The notes beneath the pieces were generated by a model. The model was given only the letters and a program-made list of their open reading frames with translations, did not search any database and was not told the DNA's origin. Positions 1 through 11,491 of a stretch of 64,000 bases of DNA are shown one piece after another. Each line of letters opens with the position of its first letter. Position 1 is the first letter of the stretch. This stretch comes from Cichorium intybus. Lineage: Eukaryota > Streptophyta > Magnoliopsida > Asterales > Asteraceae. Position numbers and translations under genes: made by a program. The stretch covers positions 85,914,750 to 85,978,749 of the forward strand of contig CM042015.1 in the NCBI GenBank assembly GCA_023525715.1, read 5' to 3'.

Positions 1-179
1 TATCAATGGTCTAAATTAAAAAGGGTGTAGAAAAATATCATACACCTTATGTAGAGAATCACTTCCAACCAAGGGCCTAATGGGGTTTCTGCCTATTCAT
101 CTTCGTAACCTACCTTCCTAGGTCAGATTCACCACCGCCATCAACAACTTCTTCACAGACAACACCATAGCCACCATAC

Positions 180-790
180 CTGCAACTCTATAAAAAACAA
201 AGCAGAAAAAGGAACGATGATCGAGCTTTGTAGAAGTTATTTGAACAGATACGTACAATCCCTAGATTACAGCAATCTCAGATTTTCAAAATTGATTTAA
301 TTTTTAGCAATCGTGGCTTGTAATCAATGTCTTGTTAGTAGCGATTCAATCATGATTAAAAATTTCGATTGTGTGGTTTTTGGTGGAATAAATTGATTCC
401 AGAAATCAAATTGATGGCATCCTTTTTCTTGTCGCTGTAATGGTTCTCGTATTTCATCAATACATGTTCATCAATGAACATATGTTCATCAATGAACATA
501 TGCTCATAGGAAGTTATTTCACCAGGTAGGTATAAAATCTTATCCCTAGATTACAAATCGCTACTATGTGGTTTTTGGTGGAAGAAATTGATTCCGTAAA
601 TCAAATTGATGGCGTCCTTTTTCTTGTTGCTGTAATGGTTCCATTATTTCATCAATATGTTCATCAATGAACATATGTTCATCTATGAACATATGTTCAT
701 CAATAAACATACGTAGTTATTTCATCAGGTACGTACAATATCTTATCCCTAGATTACAAATCACTACTGTGTGGTTTTTGGTGGAAGAAA
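180..790. repeat. About 200-bp tandem repeat, partial third copy
   Basis: The phrases GTGTGGTTTTTGGTGGAA, AAATTGATTCC and TTATCCCTAGATTACA recur about 195-205 bp apart (near 371, 566 and 770). Copies differ by small substitutions and indels. Confidence 0.85.
463..715. repeat. Near-palindromic minisatellite TGTTCATCAATGAACA
   Basis: Each long repeat contains two to four copies of ATGTTCATCAATGAACAT. The unit is almost its own reverse complement, so each copy can form a small hairpin. Confidence 0.85.
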
Positions 791-931
791 TTGATTCCAG
801 AAATCTCACAGCTAATTTTTAGGGATTTTGATTAATTGGACGATCTTACCCTTTCCCCCTCCATCTAATCTCACGGCTAGGAACGTAGTTCTGTGGTTAG
901 GTGGTATATATTTGGTTCTGCATTGAACCCA

Positions 932-933
<2 letters not shown>

Positions 934-976
<43 letters not shown>
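934..976. repeat. (TA)n microsatellite
   Basis: About 21 uninterrupted TA units. Confidence 0.97.
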
Positions 977-979
<3 letters not shown>

Positions 980-2124
980 AATAGGTTCAAACGAAACTAT
1001 TAAATAATTAAGAACTAAAAAACAACTCATCCGGAGATCATGGGGGTAACTGTTGATGGGGACGTTGTATCTTGACTCTATGATGACCCACAACCGGTGA
1101 GCAACGTCGTGCCTACAAGACCTGTGTGTGGAATGGAAAAGAATAAATAAGAAGCTAACAGGATTGTGCTAGGTTCCGAGATATTTTCTGACGTCGGCGG
1201 TCTCCATAGGCTCTGTGGGCTTCGACATCTCCACAGGCGATGTTAGGGAACTCCTAACAGTCATGGACGAGGATCCCTCCTTCGAAGACGGTATGTCTGG
1301 TTCGTTCTCTATCCCCTGGCCTACGTTATTTAGTTTATTGTTTACCAAAAACTCCCCTCTTATTCTAGACAGTAATGCCCAGTAAATGGAGGGTGGACTT
1401 TTAGACTGTCGGTTAAATAAAGGGCACTTTGCTGATTTCAATTAACTTAAAATCTTTATTTTAATTTTGTTGTAAATTTTATCTGGACTATGAAACCTAT
1501 CTTGGTAGTTTTTGTTTGTTAGTATTAAGTTTTTTTGTAAATTTGGTTAAAGTCTTGGCCTTTATTAAGATGCATATCATGTGTTCGGTGAAATGCCTTA
1601 GTGAAACTGATCCTAGTTTGAACGATAGATTGTTAAAACAACCTATCTTCGTAAGTTCTTACTGTTTCAGAATGTTAGGATTCTTCAAGAATGCGCACTT
1701 AAGTCATTTATGTTCATTATGGTATTCTTCAAGAATTGTACTCTTCAAGACACCTTTTCAAAATGTTTATATTATTTGAGAATGGTAGTGTATTATGTCA
1801 AGAATGAAGTGTATTTAATAATGACAGTGTATCATGTGATTATCGTAATATGTATAAACCTGTAATTTTTGATTTGTAGTTATTATTCATCTTGTAATAC
1901 ATTTATAAATTTTATATAATAAAATAAATAGATATTAAATAAAATTCCCACAAAATTAGGAGATAAATAAGGTATTTCTTTCTTTTAAATATTGATTAAT
2001 AGACTAAATCATCCTACATAATTGTTTAATTGTCATAAATTTACAAATTAGACCATTGATATTTTGTATCGAACGCTTCACATTTGGTCATACATTCACA
2101 CAAATACAACCCACATTTAATCCA

Positions 2125-2127
<3 letters not shown>
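977..2127. other. No gene recognised
   Basis: Short open frames on both strands (for example minus 1169-1441, with SKPTEPMETADVRKYLGT) show no family signature. From about 1800 the sequence is AT-rich noncoding. Confidence 0.6.
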
Positions 2128-2216
<89 letters not shown>

Positions 2217-2242
2217 AAAGAGAGAGAGAGAGAGAGAGAGAG
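2128..2242. repeat. (TA)n followed by (GA)n microsatellite
   Basis: About 42 TA units run to 2212, then a short AAAG and a GA run to 2242. Confidence 0.97.
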
Positions 2243-2468
2243 TTATGCTCAAATAAGAACTAGTTTTATTGTAAAAACTTTAGAACTAAATCTGATCATG
2301 CGATCAGTAAGATCTACGGTCGAGATTAAATCTGATCAGATAAGATCACACCCTTAATCATGGGAGGTAGTTATTTTATGCCACATTCAATATTAGTCGT
2401 AGATCTTCCTAATTTATGGCCAGATTTAGTTCTAAAGTTTTTACAATAAAACTAGTTCTCATTTGAAC

Positions 2469-2474
<6 letters not shown>
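2243..2474. mobile_element. Foldback (MITE-like) element between two (TA)n arrays
   Basis: The left arm (2243-2294: TTATGCTCAAATAAGAACTA...) and the right arm (2421-2474) are inverted copies of about 50 bp with few mismatches. The middle also contains inverted AGATCTAC words. It is flanked at once by (TA)n on both sides, as described for MITEs that sit in TA microsatellites. No coding capacity. Confidence 0.8.
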
Positions 2475-2565
<91 letters not shown>

Positions 2566-2574
2566 CGTGTGTGT
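2474..2574. repeat. (TA)n followed by (GT)n microsatellite
   Basis: About 37 TA units to 2548, then GT units to 2574 with one GC. Confidence 0.97.
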
Positions 2575-2579
2575 ATTAA

Positions 2580-3480
2580 CACGTCGCAGTCGTTGATGCA
2601 GTCAAAAATAGTAAATAAAACATCACTATCCAATAGTCAGGGTAACTAAGGCCTAAGGGTCGAACTAAGGAGTCCGTGGTTGACACTCTATGTCGATAGA
2701 AACTCAACTATAGTGTTGCTCTATAGCAGGAAGATCACTAACGCTTGAAATCAAAACAAGCTCAAACATAAACCCAAATCAACTCAGATTTGATGCATCA
2801 AGCAATCAAATATCAAAACAACTATGAAACTAAAAGAACTCTTTTTATAAAATCGAAAAAATACAAACAAACTTTCCAATGACGATCTAACTAACCAACG
2901 AACTACAGGAGCTGAATGATTACTCCTGAATTCTAAAACTCAACCTCAAATTGTCAGAGAAATCTCTGAATGCAGCATACCCTGAACAACGAGAATTGAT
3001 ACAAAATCGAATGATGAAGCTAAAAAGTTGAAACTAACGATTCTAACCAAACTATGCTAAAGAAACTGAAAAATAATAAAGATGAGCTAAAAGATCCAGA
3101 GAATTCTCGATGGATTGCTGTCGAACTCCATCTGAATGCCTCTATATATAGTTGCAAAATCGCACAGTTTGCCTCACCAACATCAGTACTTTGTGGCATG
3201 ATCATAGACTTATCCCAATATCTCGCTAATTTGGAATTCAAATCAAATCAGATTGCATTATCATCTCTTCGTAGCGTCGCGATCCTTCATCTTACGGGTC
3301 ACGATCTCCTCGAATTCTTATCTCTTCGTTTCCATCTCTATCATTGTTCAATTTCCGCTTTAAACCTTGCATTTTAGTACTTTTTCTACACAAGACAACT
3401 TTCAACAAAAGTGAGCGTATCTAGTCATTTTATAAAGATAAAATAACTAAAATATATAAAATAACGTGTAAATAAACCAA
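2580..3480. repeat. Decayed LTR-like relic, copy 1
   Basis: The core GCCTCTATATATAGTTGCAA, followed by AATCG, is almost the same as one in a second region near 7706-7735, and both are followed by CG-containing text. A TATA-like word in this setting suggests an old LTR. Borders were not found. Confidence 0.4.
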
Positions 3481-3492
3481 TATAAAAGCGTG

Positions 3493-4789
<1,297 letters not shown>

Positions 4790-5540
4790 GCCATCACATA
4801 GTGGAAAAAATCGTCTCCATGAAATCCTTTTTGCATCTTCTACGACCGAAAAGTGAATAACTAAGCATGCCACACCCGATATGAAGCAAGAACAGGCAAC
4901 TGAATATCCCACCACCTCCCCCTAGAAAATTAATGTCAGCAGTAAGTGGACAAGCAAAGGACAATTGGCCCACAGTCTCCAAACCCGTGTTACAAACTGG
5001 ACACAAAACTTCAAAGATATCCAACCCTTTACCCTTTAGTAGCAAGGTTAAGTCTAGTAGGGAGTTTGTCAAAGTTAGACGACAAACCATAACATTAACC
5101 TTAGATCAGAATGAGGCAACACCAACGAGTAGGAGTATCAATCATAATCAAAATATTATTATCAATAAGCAATCTTGCAGAACCAACAGTAATATCACTA
5201 GACCCGAGCAAACTCGAACCCACATATCTGAATTCGAAGAGAGCAACATCGAGGATAACAAAGTCGAAAGGTCAGCCCACTGAACACCTTCATCACCTCT
5301 TATCGGCCTCCGACGAAAAGACACGAACCTATCAGGTTGTTGCATTTTAGTCGCAACTATAATCTCAAGAGCAAAAATTCTCGGAAACTTCCATTTCAGA
5401 GGCATTTTAACCTTCTTTTTACAACAGGAAGATAAACTAACACCTTTCACTCATAAACTATCCATCGTCTCGAGAATACTAATCCAAATCGAATTGCAGC
5501 TTCAAGGCAATGGAAGACCATGATGACCATGAATGGCCTT
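4790..5540 (-). pseudogene. Non-LTR retrotransposon (LINE) relic, zf-RVT region
   Basis: On the minus strand, split over frames, are KLPTRLNLATKG and GKGLDIFEVLCPVCNTGLET, VGQLSFACPL. This is the zinc-binding module that follows reverse transcriptase in plant LINEs (LPTR.NL..RGI, CPVC...ET..HLFF.C). Frameshifts and stops separate the pieces. Only the 3' part of such an element remains. Confidence 0.75.
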
Positions 5541-6492
5541 GACCATCCTTACCCAAAAAGCATTTAGCAAGACACAGAAACGCCAAATCCATTTGCATAG
5601 AAGGACATTATTTTCTATTGAGCTCAAAATGACTGTTCACTGGAAATCTATTTGAACTTTTATTTTTTATTCAAACATTATATCAATAGCACATGCATTT
5701 GAGTTAATTAATGAATATTATGTTTGAGTTAATCAATGAATAATATTGAGTGCAACAAGATAGTACATATGTAAAATAGTTTAGGGGTTAGGGGGTGGGG
5801 GCATGGTTGGTGTATTCGTGAGGTGGGTGGGTGTGAGTGTAGGTTTAGATAGGATAGCATTTATATTTTTAAAACTTTTGAAACTGAAAATATATGGAAA
5901 ACAATAATTATAAGTTTCTAAATTAGTTGTGATTTAGAAACAATATTATTTATAAGAACAAACACGTTTTCAAAAATTTCACTTTTTTAGAAATTTTTCC
6001 CCAAAAAACAAATGATTTTTCCACAATCAAGCGCACCGATAATCACAATAAATAAATAATTTTTAGAAACAATATATTATTTATAACTCATTATTAAGCA
6101 TGTAATAGTATTTATCGACCACAATTTATAATCACAATACTTCATTGTTTAAAAGAATATGTTATTTATAAATACGTATACACAAATCAATATTCTATTG
6201 TTGTTTAATAAATCCTCCATACTTAATTAATCATTTTTTGATGTAGTGAAATCTTCAGAAAAATCTCTATATTCTAGACTTATTAAGGATTAAGCCATGT
6301 GTTTATTTTTTGAATTAGAAAAGGACAAAAAATCGACAGATGTTTAAATAAATGAGAAGAAACTGGCAATAGTTGACACATTTCAGATTTTAGACTTTAA
6401 TATTGGAGTTTAGCCGGAAATATTAAGAAAAATCCATATATTATGGAGTTATTAACAAGAAACCAATGACTATTTTAACACATAATGACATA
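5541..6492. other. No gene recognised
   Basis: AT-rich, with a G-rich patch at 5785-5845 (GGGGTTAGGGGGTGGGGG) that is not a telomere repeat. AAACAATAT and ATTATTTATAA words recur around 5930-6170. Confidence 0.6.
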
Positions 6493-6510
6493 AATTATTA
6501 TCTTACATTC

Positions 6511-6735
6511 TTTTTTTTTTTTGGCCTCCTATGGAGCCGAGGTTCCGGCACGCTTTCGCGAACCGACTAATCCCCGGGCGACTACCCGCTTCGCGAGTAG
6601 CCCAGAGTCATCGCGGGTGAACCTTTGTGGCCACTAGGGGGTTTTTGTTCCTCCTTGGATTAGAACTTGGCACCTCCTGGTCATTTTGACCTTTGGAGAC
6701 CAAGCTCTAACCAACTAGGCACCACCCTTGTGGTT
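6511..6735 (-). mobile_element. tRNA-derived SINE with 18-bp target duplication
   Basis: On the minus strand the element starts near 6735 with an A box (GGTGCCTAGTTGGTTAGAGC, 6723-6704), then a B box (AAGTTCTAATCC, 6668-6657). It ends in a poly-A run (T run at 6511-6522 on the plus strand). AATTATTATCTTACATTC flanks it exactly at 6493-6510 and 6736-6753. This combination of pol III boxes, A tail and long direct repeats defines a SINE. Confidence 0.93.
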
Positions 6736-6844
6736 AATTATTATCTTACATTCTTATTATAAGCTTACTTTGTTTTTTGTGTCAAGGTATTGTCTTACTG
6801 TTTTTAGAATGTCTAAATCACACACCCATTTTTGACTACTAAAT

Positions 6845-6940
6845 CTATATATTTCGTCCCAACTAGGACTTGAGCCCTCAACCTTTAGCTGAAGGGCGCT
6901 TATCCGTAAACTCTTGGTACCGCCAGGTCAAATGCCCTTT
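6845..6940 (-). repeat. Second tRNA-like SINE relic
   Basis: The minus strand shows CATTTGACCTGGCGGTACCA and, downstream, GAGGGCTCAAGTCCT, the latter like a B box. I found no clear target duplication or A tail. Confidence 0.45.
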
Positions 6941-7299
6941 GGAAGAGTATTATATTGTTGTGATATTATTGTATTAACTCTCTTTAATAGAAGATCTTCC
7001 TGTAATATTATTTTATTCTCCCACTCTATATAGGTAAAAGATGGTATTGTTTTACTGTAAGATTTATACCTCGATTAGAAAGTTACAACATATGTTTTTT
7101 TTTTAAAAAAAAATCAATCATAATGTTACCATACCAATTATTTAAAAAAAATTGATCAAAAAGTTACATATGACAACTATTTCTAGAAAGAGGATATCCT
7201 CTGTCAAATAAACAGAGTACATTAAGATAATATCATTTATCAAACATATAGAATACAATAAGATAATACCATCTGTCACACAGAGATAATACAATAAGA

Positions 7300-8090
7300 T
7301 TAACCAATAAAACAAATCCAAACTTCAATCCAAACCAACTACACAATCTAATTTCAGAAGTGTATTCAGAAAATCAGAAGTGCTCAATACCATAAAACCA
7401 TCCAACGAACAAATAAACGTAAACCGAAACCGAAAATACGAAATAACTGAAACTGAATTATTGCATTAACTAAACCAAAAACAAGAAGTCGAATGTTTCT
7501 GACTTCTAAAAATATCCAGATTCAACTTGTCCAAACAGATTCTACAATCCAGAATTGTTGGAACAAGCAATAACCAAAAACTATAAAACACGAAAAATAA
7601 ACTAAAACATGAAAATACCAACTTCTAGCTACTGAAATCCGAAATCACGAGTCGAAGAAGCCTAGGTTCCACCTTTGGATCAGTTCTTCGCTCCTGAAAC
7701 TCGACCTAGATGCCTCTATTTATAGTTGCAAAATCGAGCAATTCGCGTCGCGCAAGGGTGAAAACCGCGGCGCGACCTTATCTCTAACCCCATTTTTCGC
7801 TTTTCAAATGTCAAACTCGTCACCCGATCTTTGACTATCCGTGACACGCGTGTCTTAATTTCACGGCGTGAGTGTCTTTTCGACTGAAAGTGGACTTTAT
7901 CTTAAACTTCTTCATTTTGTACGTGTTTAACCCCTGTTTTTATCCTTTTTCACATACAAGCACTAGACACAAAAAGTGAGAAATATAACAGTTTGCGATA
8001 TATAATTCACTTAGAATAGGGTTCAACGACGACTAAAATACTTGATATTACTAGGCGTCGTCAATTGCCCAGATGTTTTGTATAATCGGA
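7300..8090. repeat. Decayed LTR-like relic, copy 2
   Basis: It contains GATGCCTCTATTTATAGTTG, then CAAAATCG, shared with copy 1 (2580-3480). A GC-rich stretch (CGCGTCGCGCAAGG) follows. No internal coding region or partner LTR was recognised. Confidence 0.4.
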
Positions 8091-8379
8091 ATCCACATAC
8101 CCAAGTACTCTTTTTTCAGTTTTTTCAAAATGCAAACACATAGAGGAAGTACCAACTACCACGTAAATATCGAAAAATCCATTTGACAGCATTCCAATGC
8201 TCCTTTCTTGGATTGTCCATGTATCTACTTACCATGCTTACCGCATATGAAAATTTTCGCTCCAACGAAGCTCTCCCACGAAATCCTCTGGTCCAAAATG
8301 TGTAAAAGATGCTCTAAAACCCTTTCCCCATACCCCTTATAGCAGCCCTTGACTTGAACTGACAAAAATGTCCCTCAGG

Positions 8380-8440
8380 ACGTTTTGCGCGGGTCGCGCA
8401 AAATTACAAGGGATTCACGCGGGTCGCGCAAAAGTACAAA
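8380..8440. repeat. Direct repeat CGCGGGTCGCGCAAAA
   Basis: Two copies of a GCGGGTCGCGCAAAA unit lie about 30 bp apart in a GC-rich patch. Function unknown. Confidence 0.7.
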
Positions 8441-9040
8441 AAGCCCAATTTGGGCCTAATCCGGTCCAATTCAGCAAAAGCACATATTGTCTCATTCTTC
8501 TTTGGTCTAAACCCGGTTTTTGACCTCTTTGACCACCATTTTGGGCTAGGTAAACCCAATAAAGCCCAAATATTTATTCTTGGTCCAATAGCTTGCTCTA
8601 AATCCAAGCCCGATAGTGATCTGAGCATCCAAAATTCTTTATTCGCTTATTTTTCTGCTCCCGCTAGTCTTTAATAAAATCTACATTTAAACACAAAAAG
8701 AGTAGAAAGTATCCCCGAATGATAAAAATATAAAAATATAAAATATGCATGCGAATTATACTAAAAATGAAATAAAACGTGTTAAATAAATTATAAAAAG
8801 AAGAAATAAAAACGAAGTGTCAGTGATTTTCAGTACTTGATGGAAGGTCAACGATTCGTACATCATCGACACCACTAAGCATATACGAGTCTCCGAAACG
8901 ACGCGACTGGAACACGTTCTTACAGTACTTGAGCAACCATAAGCTGTCATTAACGCTTGTGAGGTGCAACAGAACTCACGTGACTGAGTTTCTTAGATAC
9001 CTTGACCAGTTCGGGAAAACAAAAGTCGTGAGGATGTACC

Positions 9041-9473
9041 AAGGCCGGTCCGTTAATTTTAAAGGCCCTGTGCGAAGACTATAAAATGGGCCCCTAAATA
9101 TAACTTTTTTTACTTGCAATTGACCAAACCTAAAACTAAAGTTCAAAAACTTTGGAATTCACGTTGTTGACTTCTCTCATTTGGGCTAGGGATAGTAAAG
9201 GGTTTGGACTTGATGAAAAACAGCCCTGCTGCTACGCATTGCTAAAAAACATGCTGAAATTTTAAGAATCCGGCTCTCCCAAGTTTCGAACCAATGACCT
9301 ATTGCTCCGTATTCCAGCGCCTCTACCAATTGAACCATCAACTTCTTATGCACTTATTACGCAGACCTAATAAATATACAATATGTATAATGCATACATA
9401 TAAAATTTCGGGCCCCTCCGATGACGTGGGTCCTGTGCGGTCGCCCACCCCGCCCTTGCTTAGGGCCCGCCCT
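9041..9473. mobile_element. 433-bp nonautonomous element inside the ALOG relic
   Basis: Both sides carry AGGATGTACC (9031-9040 and 9474-9483), a 10-bp target duplication. The ends are GC-rich and loosely inverted (AAGGCCGGTCC / GGGCCCGCCCTA). A tRNA-like stretch is inside. Duplication length would suit a Mutator-like or SINE element; the class is unresolved. Confidence 0.75.
9283..9350 (-). repeat. tRNA-like block with A and B boxes
   Basis: The minus strand reads GGTTCAATTGGTAGAGGCGC, then about 25 bp on GGTCATTGGTTCGAAACTTG. These look like pol III A and B boxes. No matching acceptor stem was found, so it is a tRNA-derived part of the mobile element and not a tRNA gene. Confidence 0.5.
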
Positions 9474-9593
9474 AGGATGTACCTGAGGGAAGTGAAAGAA
9501 AGTCAAGCCAAGGATCGAGGTATATTGTACGAGAAGAAGAGAAAAGGACTTGTGATTCAGTTCCGCTGCCGACTAAAATGAGTATGTTACGGT

Positions 9594-9900
9594 GGAAGAG
9601 CATCTGGACGATACCGATACCGCTTCCGGTTTCAAAGTCCCGACGGAAATCTCATGGAAGGGGTCATAGTTGAATATGTGGAAGCTGCGGCAGGTACCGA
9701 TAGCGAATTAGCCAGAGTCTTGGTTGAACGAAAGGCAAAGGAGGTTTGGTAGTTCGATGGCGACGATGGAGTGATGAGAGTCTGATGAAGTGGGATTGAG
9801 GGATTTGGTGGTAAAATGGAAGGGAGGAGTCGGGTCATCCAGTAATTATTATTGCTGGGGTTGGGAAGAATATGTAGATGGGTATGGTGGTCCATAATTA
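9594..9900. other. Possibly coding-derived stretch, unrecognised
   Basis: One plus-strand frame reads FRFQSPDGNLMEGVIVEYVE and then AAAGTDSELARVLVERKAKE before a stop. It has protein-like composition but no start, no splice sites I trust and no family I know. Confidence 0.25.
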
Positions 9901-10318
9901 GCGCTATCGGAGAAACAGAATCAAGAATATCGGAAGGAGGTTTAGGGCTTTAATCAATCTTTAAATAACTTTCATAAATGGCCCTTTTAGTTTATTAGTT
10001 TTATTATTTTTTGTAAAAAAATATAAAATCGGCAAAAGAAACATATAAAATGCATTTTAGTCATTTTACATGTACTTAACAGAAGTGCATTAATGGTGTT
10101 AAAGGCTAGGAACCAAATGTATAACCAAAACCTTCAATAAAGACCACTGATAAAAGAAATCAAAAACTTGAACCGAAACTGTAAAAAATCGTAATCTCAG
10201 AAACCAAATTACTCTAAATTAAATATTAAAAAAAACTATGTTGATGGTGGTCAAAACACACCACTCACCATCCAAACCACAGTTTCAAAGGAAACGGTTA
10301 ATTCGATATAAATCTAAA

Positions 10319-10349
10319 CTAGCAGGTAGCCCGTGCTTTGCACGGGTTG
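10319..10349 (-). terminator. Helitron 3' hairpin and CTAG terminus
   Basis: The plus strand reads CTAGCAGGTAGCCCGTGCTT, then TGCACGGG. The 7-bp stem CCCGTGC/GCACGGG with a 3-base loop ends seven bases before CTAG on the minus strand. Confidence 0.75.
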
Positions 10350-10671
10350 AAGAGAGAATGTTCTTTTTTTCTTCTATACTGGATGTTTTCTTCTTACCTT
10401 TTTTTTTACAAAATTGTTGGCCTGTACTTACATGGTTCATCGACGCATGGTAAGTATGTGATGCTGGATGCTATCCCTTGAAACTATGGAAAATAAAAGA
10501 ACATTAAATTCACATGAAAAATTGAAAACAATGTATCAGTAGACTAAAGTTTCTGAAATGTTTACCCTTTTTCAACAACCTCACTATCTGTCTCTATACT
10601 GAAATGCCACCTCTTAAATACTTCATTGGTGGCCTTACTCATAAATCATAAAATCACAAGAACAATCCGTC

Positions 10672-10911
10672 GTAACTTTCCAGCTTCCATCCATTATTTG
10701 TAATACACAAATTTAAAAGTGAATCACATAAGCAAAATGCAATTCGAAGTATACCTATTGTATGGAGATCGGAGAAAAGTGTTATCAAGGGCACTGAAAG
10801 TTTAACGTAAAGCAGCTTCTTCAAATTTGCTATGAATGTTTTAACAACATCTTCTTGAGGAAGCAACAATGGAAGTCCATATTTCTTCACTCTTCCGCAC
10901 GATGCGGCGGA
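10672..10911 (-). pseudogene. Unrecognised exon-like open stretch in the Helitron
   Basis: The minus strand is open from about 10911 and encodes a mixed-composition segment with VKKYGLPLLLPQEDVVKTF and IANLKKLLYVKLSVPL. It ends near a GTATAC donor-like site about 10756. I do not recognise the family. The composition looks protein-like, unlike nearby AT-rich noncoding DNA, and the strand matches the captured primase. Confidence 0.35.
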
Positions 10912-11367
10912 AACCCTGGAAATGAATGGAAATAATGAAGTAGGATGCCATAAGGGGAAAATGTAATGAAAGTATAAGCTATAAATATCTTTATCAAATA
11001 TTCATGTTGTTTTCCTTTACTTTCGTCGTAACGTCTCGCTCTTTTTCAAGACAATATGTAAGTTTTAACATAAACATCACACGTGCACATCTTTAAATTT
11101 TTGTTACCTACATAACGTTCATTGTTACTTTTTTGCTAGACAGATAAAGGTAATTGCTATTTTTGTTAATCATAGATCTACTTATTGGTATGCACATCAA
11201 GCATCTACCTTACTACTGCTTCTTATACAATTAATTGCTACTGCTTCCCAGGATTTATGATGACAATTGCAACGGTATTGTATCTGAAAATTTTGAAGAA
11301 TGAAGTGAGGAATTGTCAATTGTAGCATTGTACTTTTAGGAAAAATATTTAAAACTCGGTTATTTAC

Positions 11368-11442
11368 CATCTTGAATGCTGTAAAAATCTTCATCACCAT
11401 CTGATTCGATCCCTGTTGCAATATCAAACCACTCCGTACTTC
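11368..11442 (-). pseudogene. Exon-like piece resembling plant DUF1336/EDR2-like proteins
   Basis: After an AG acceptor and before a GTAAAT donor the minus strand reads GSTEWFDIATGIESDGDEDF, then YSIQD. The pattern WFD...SD.DEDF.S..D is familiar from N-terminal regions of DUF1336 (EDR2-like) proteins. Its phase joins the last primase-like exon, so a spliced transcript could fuse them. The family call rests on one short motif. Confidence 0.4.
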
Positions 11443-11491
11443 CTGATCAAAAATTAAAACCAAAAACACCCATTAAATGCTTTCATCTTAC

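Larger units (their letters stand above)
8845..9581 (+). pseudogene. Broken ALOG-domain (LSH/G1-type) gene, interrupted by an insertion
   Basis: ALOG proteins are plant nuclear regulators (LSH, OBO, G1). Segment one (to 9040) encodes YESPKRRDWNTFLQYLSNHK, ...RTHVTEFLRYLDQFGKTKV. Segment two (9474-9581) encodes RMYLREVKESQAKDRGILYE, KKRKGL. Between them sits a 433-bp element flanked by a 10-bp duplication. Even with that removed, the domain passes from GKTKV straight to VRMYLREV, so the roughly 48-residue zinc-ribbon insert and following linker are missing. No in-frame ATG was found before the domain; an in-frame stop lies at 8824. It is a relic. Confidence 0.85.

Noticed and set aside
5785..5850. 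Telomere-like GGGGTTAGGGGG stretch
   Set aside because: There is no regular TTTAGGG array; it is only G-rich low complexity.
9283..9350. A true tRNA gene
   Set aside because: A and B boxes are present but no acceptor stem pairs, and it lies within a mobile element.
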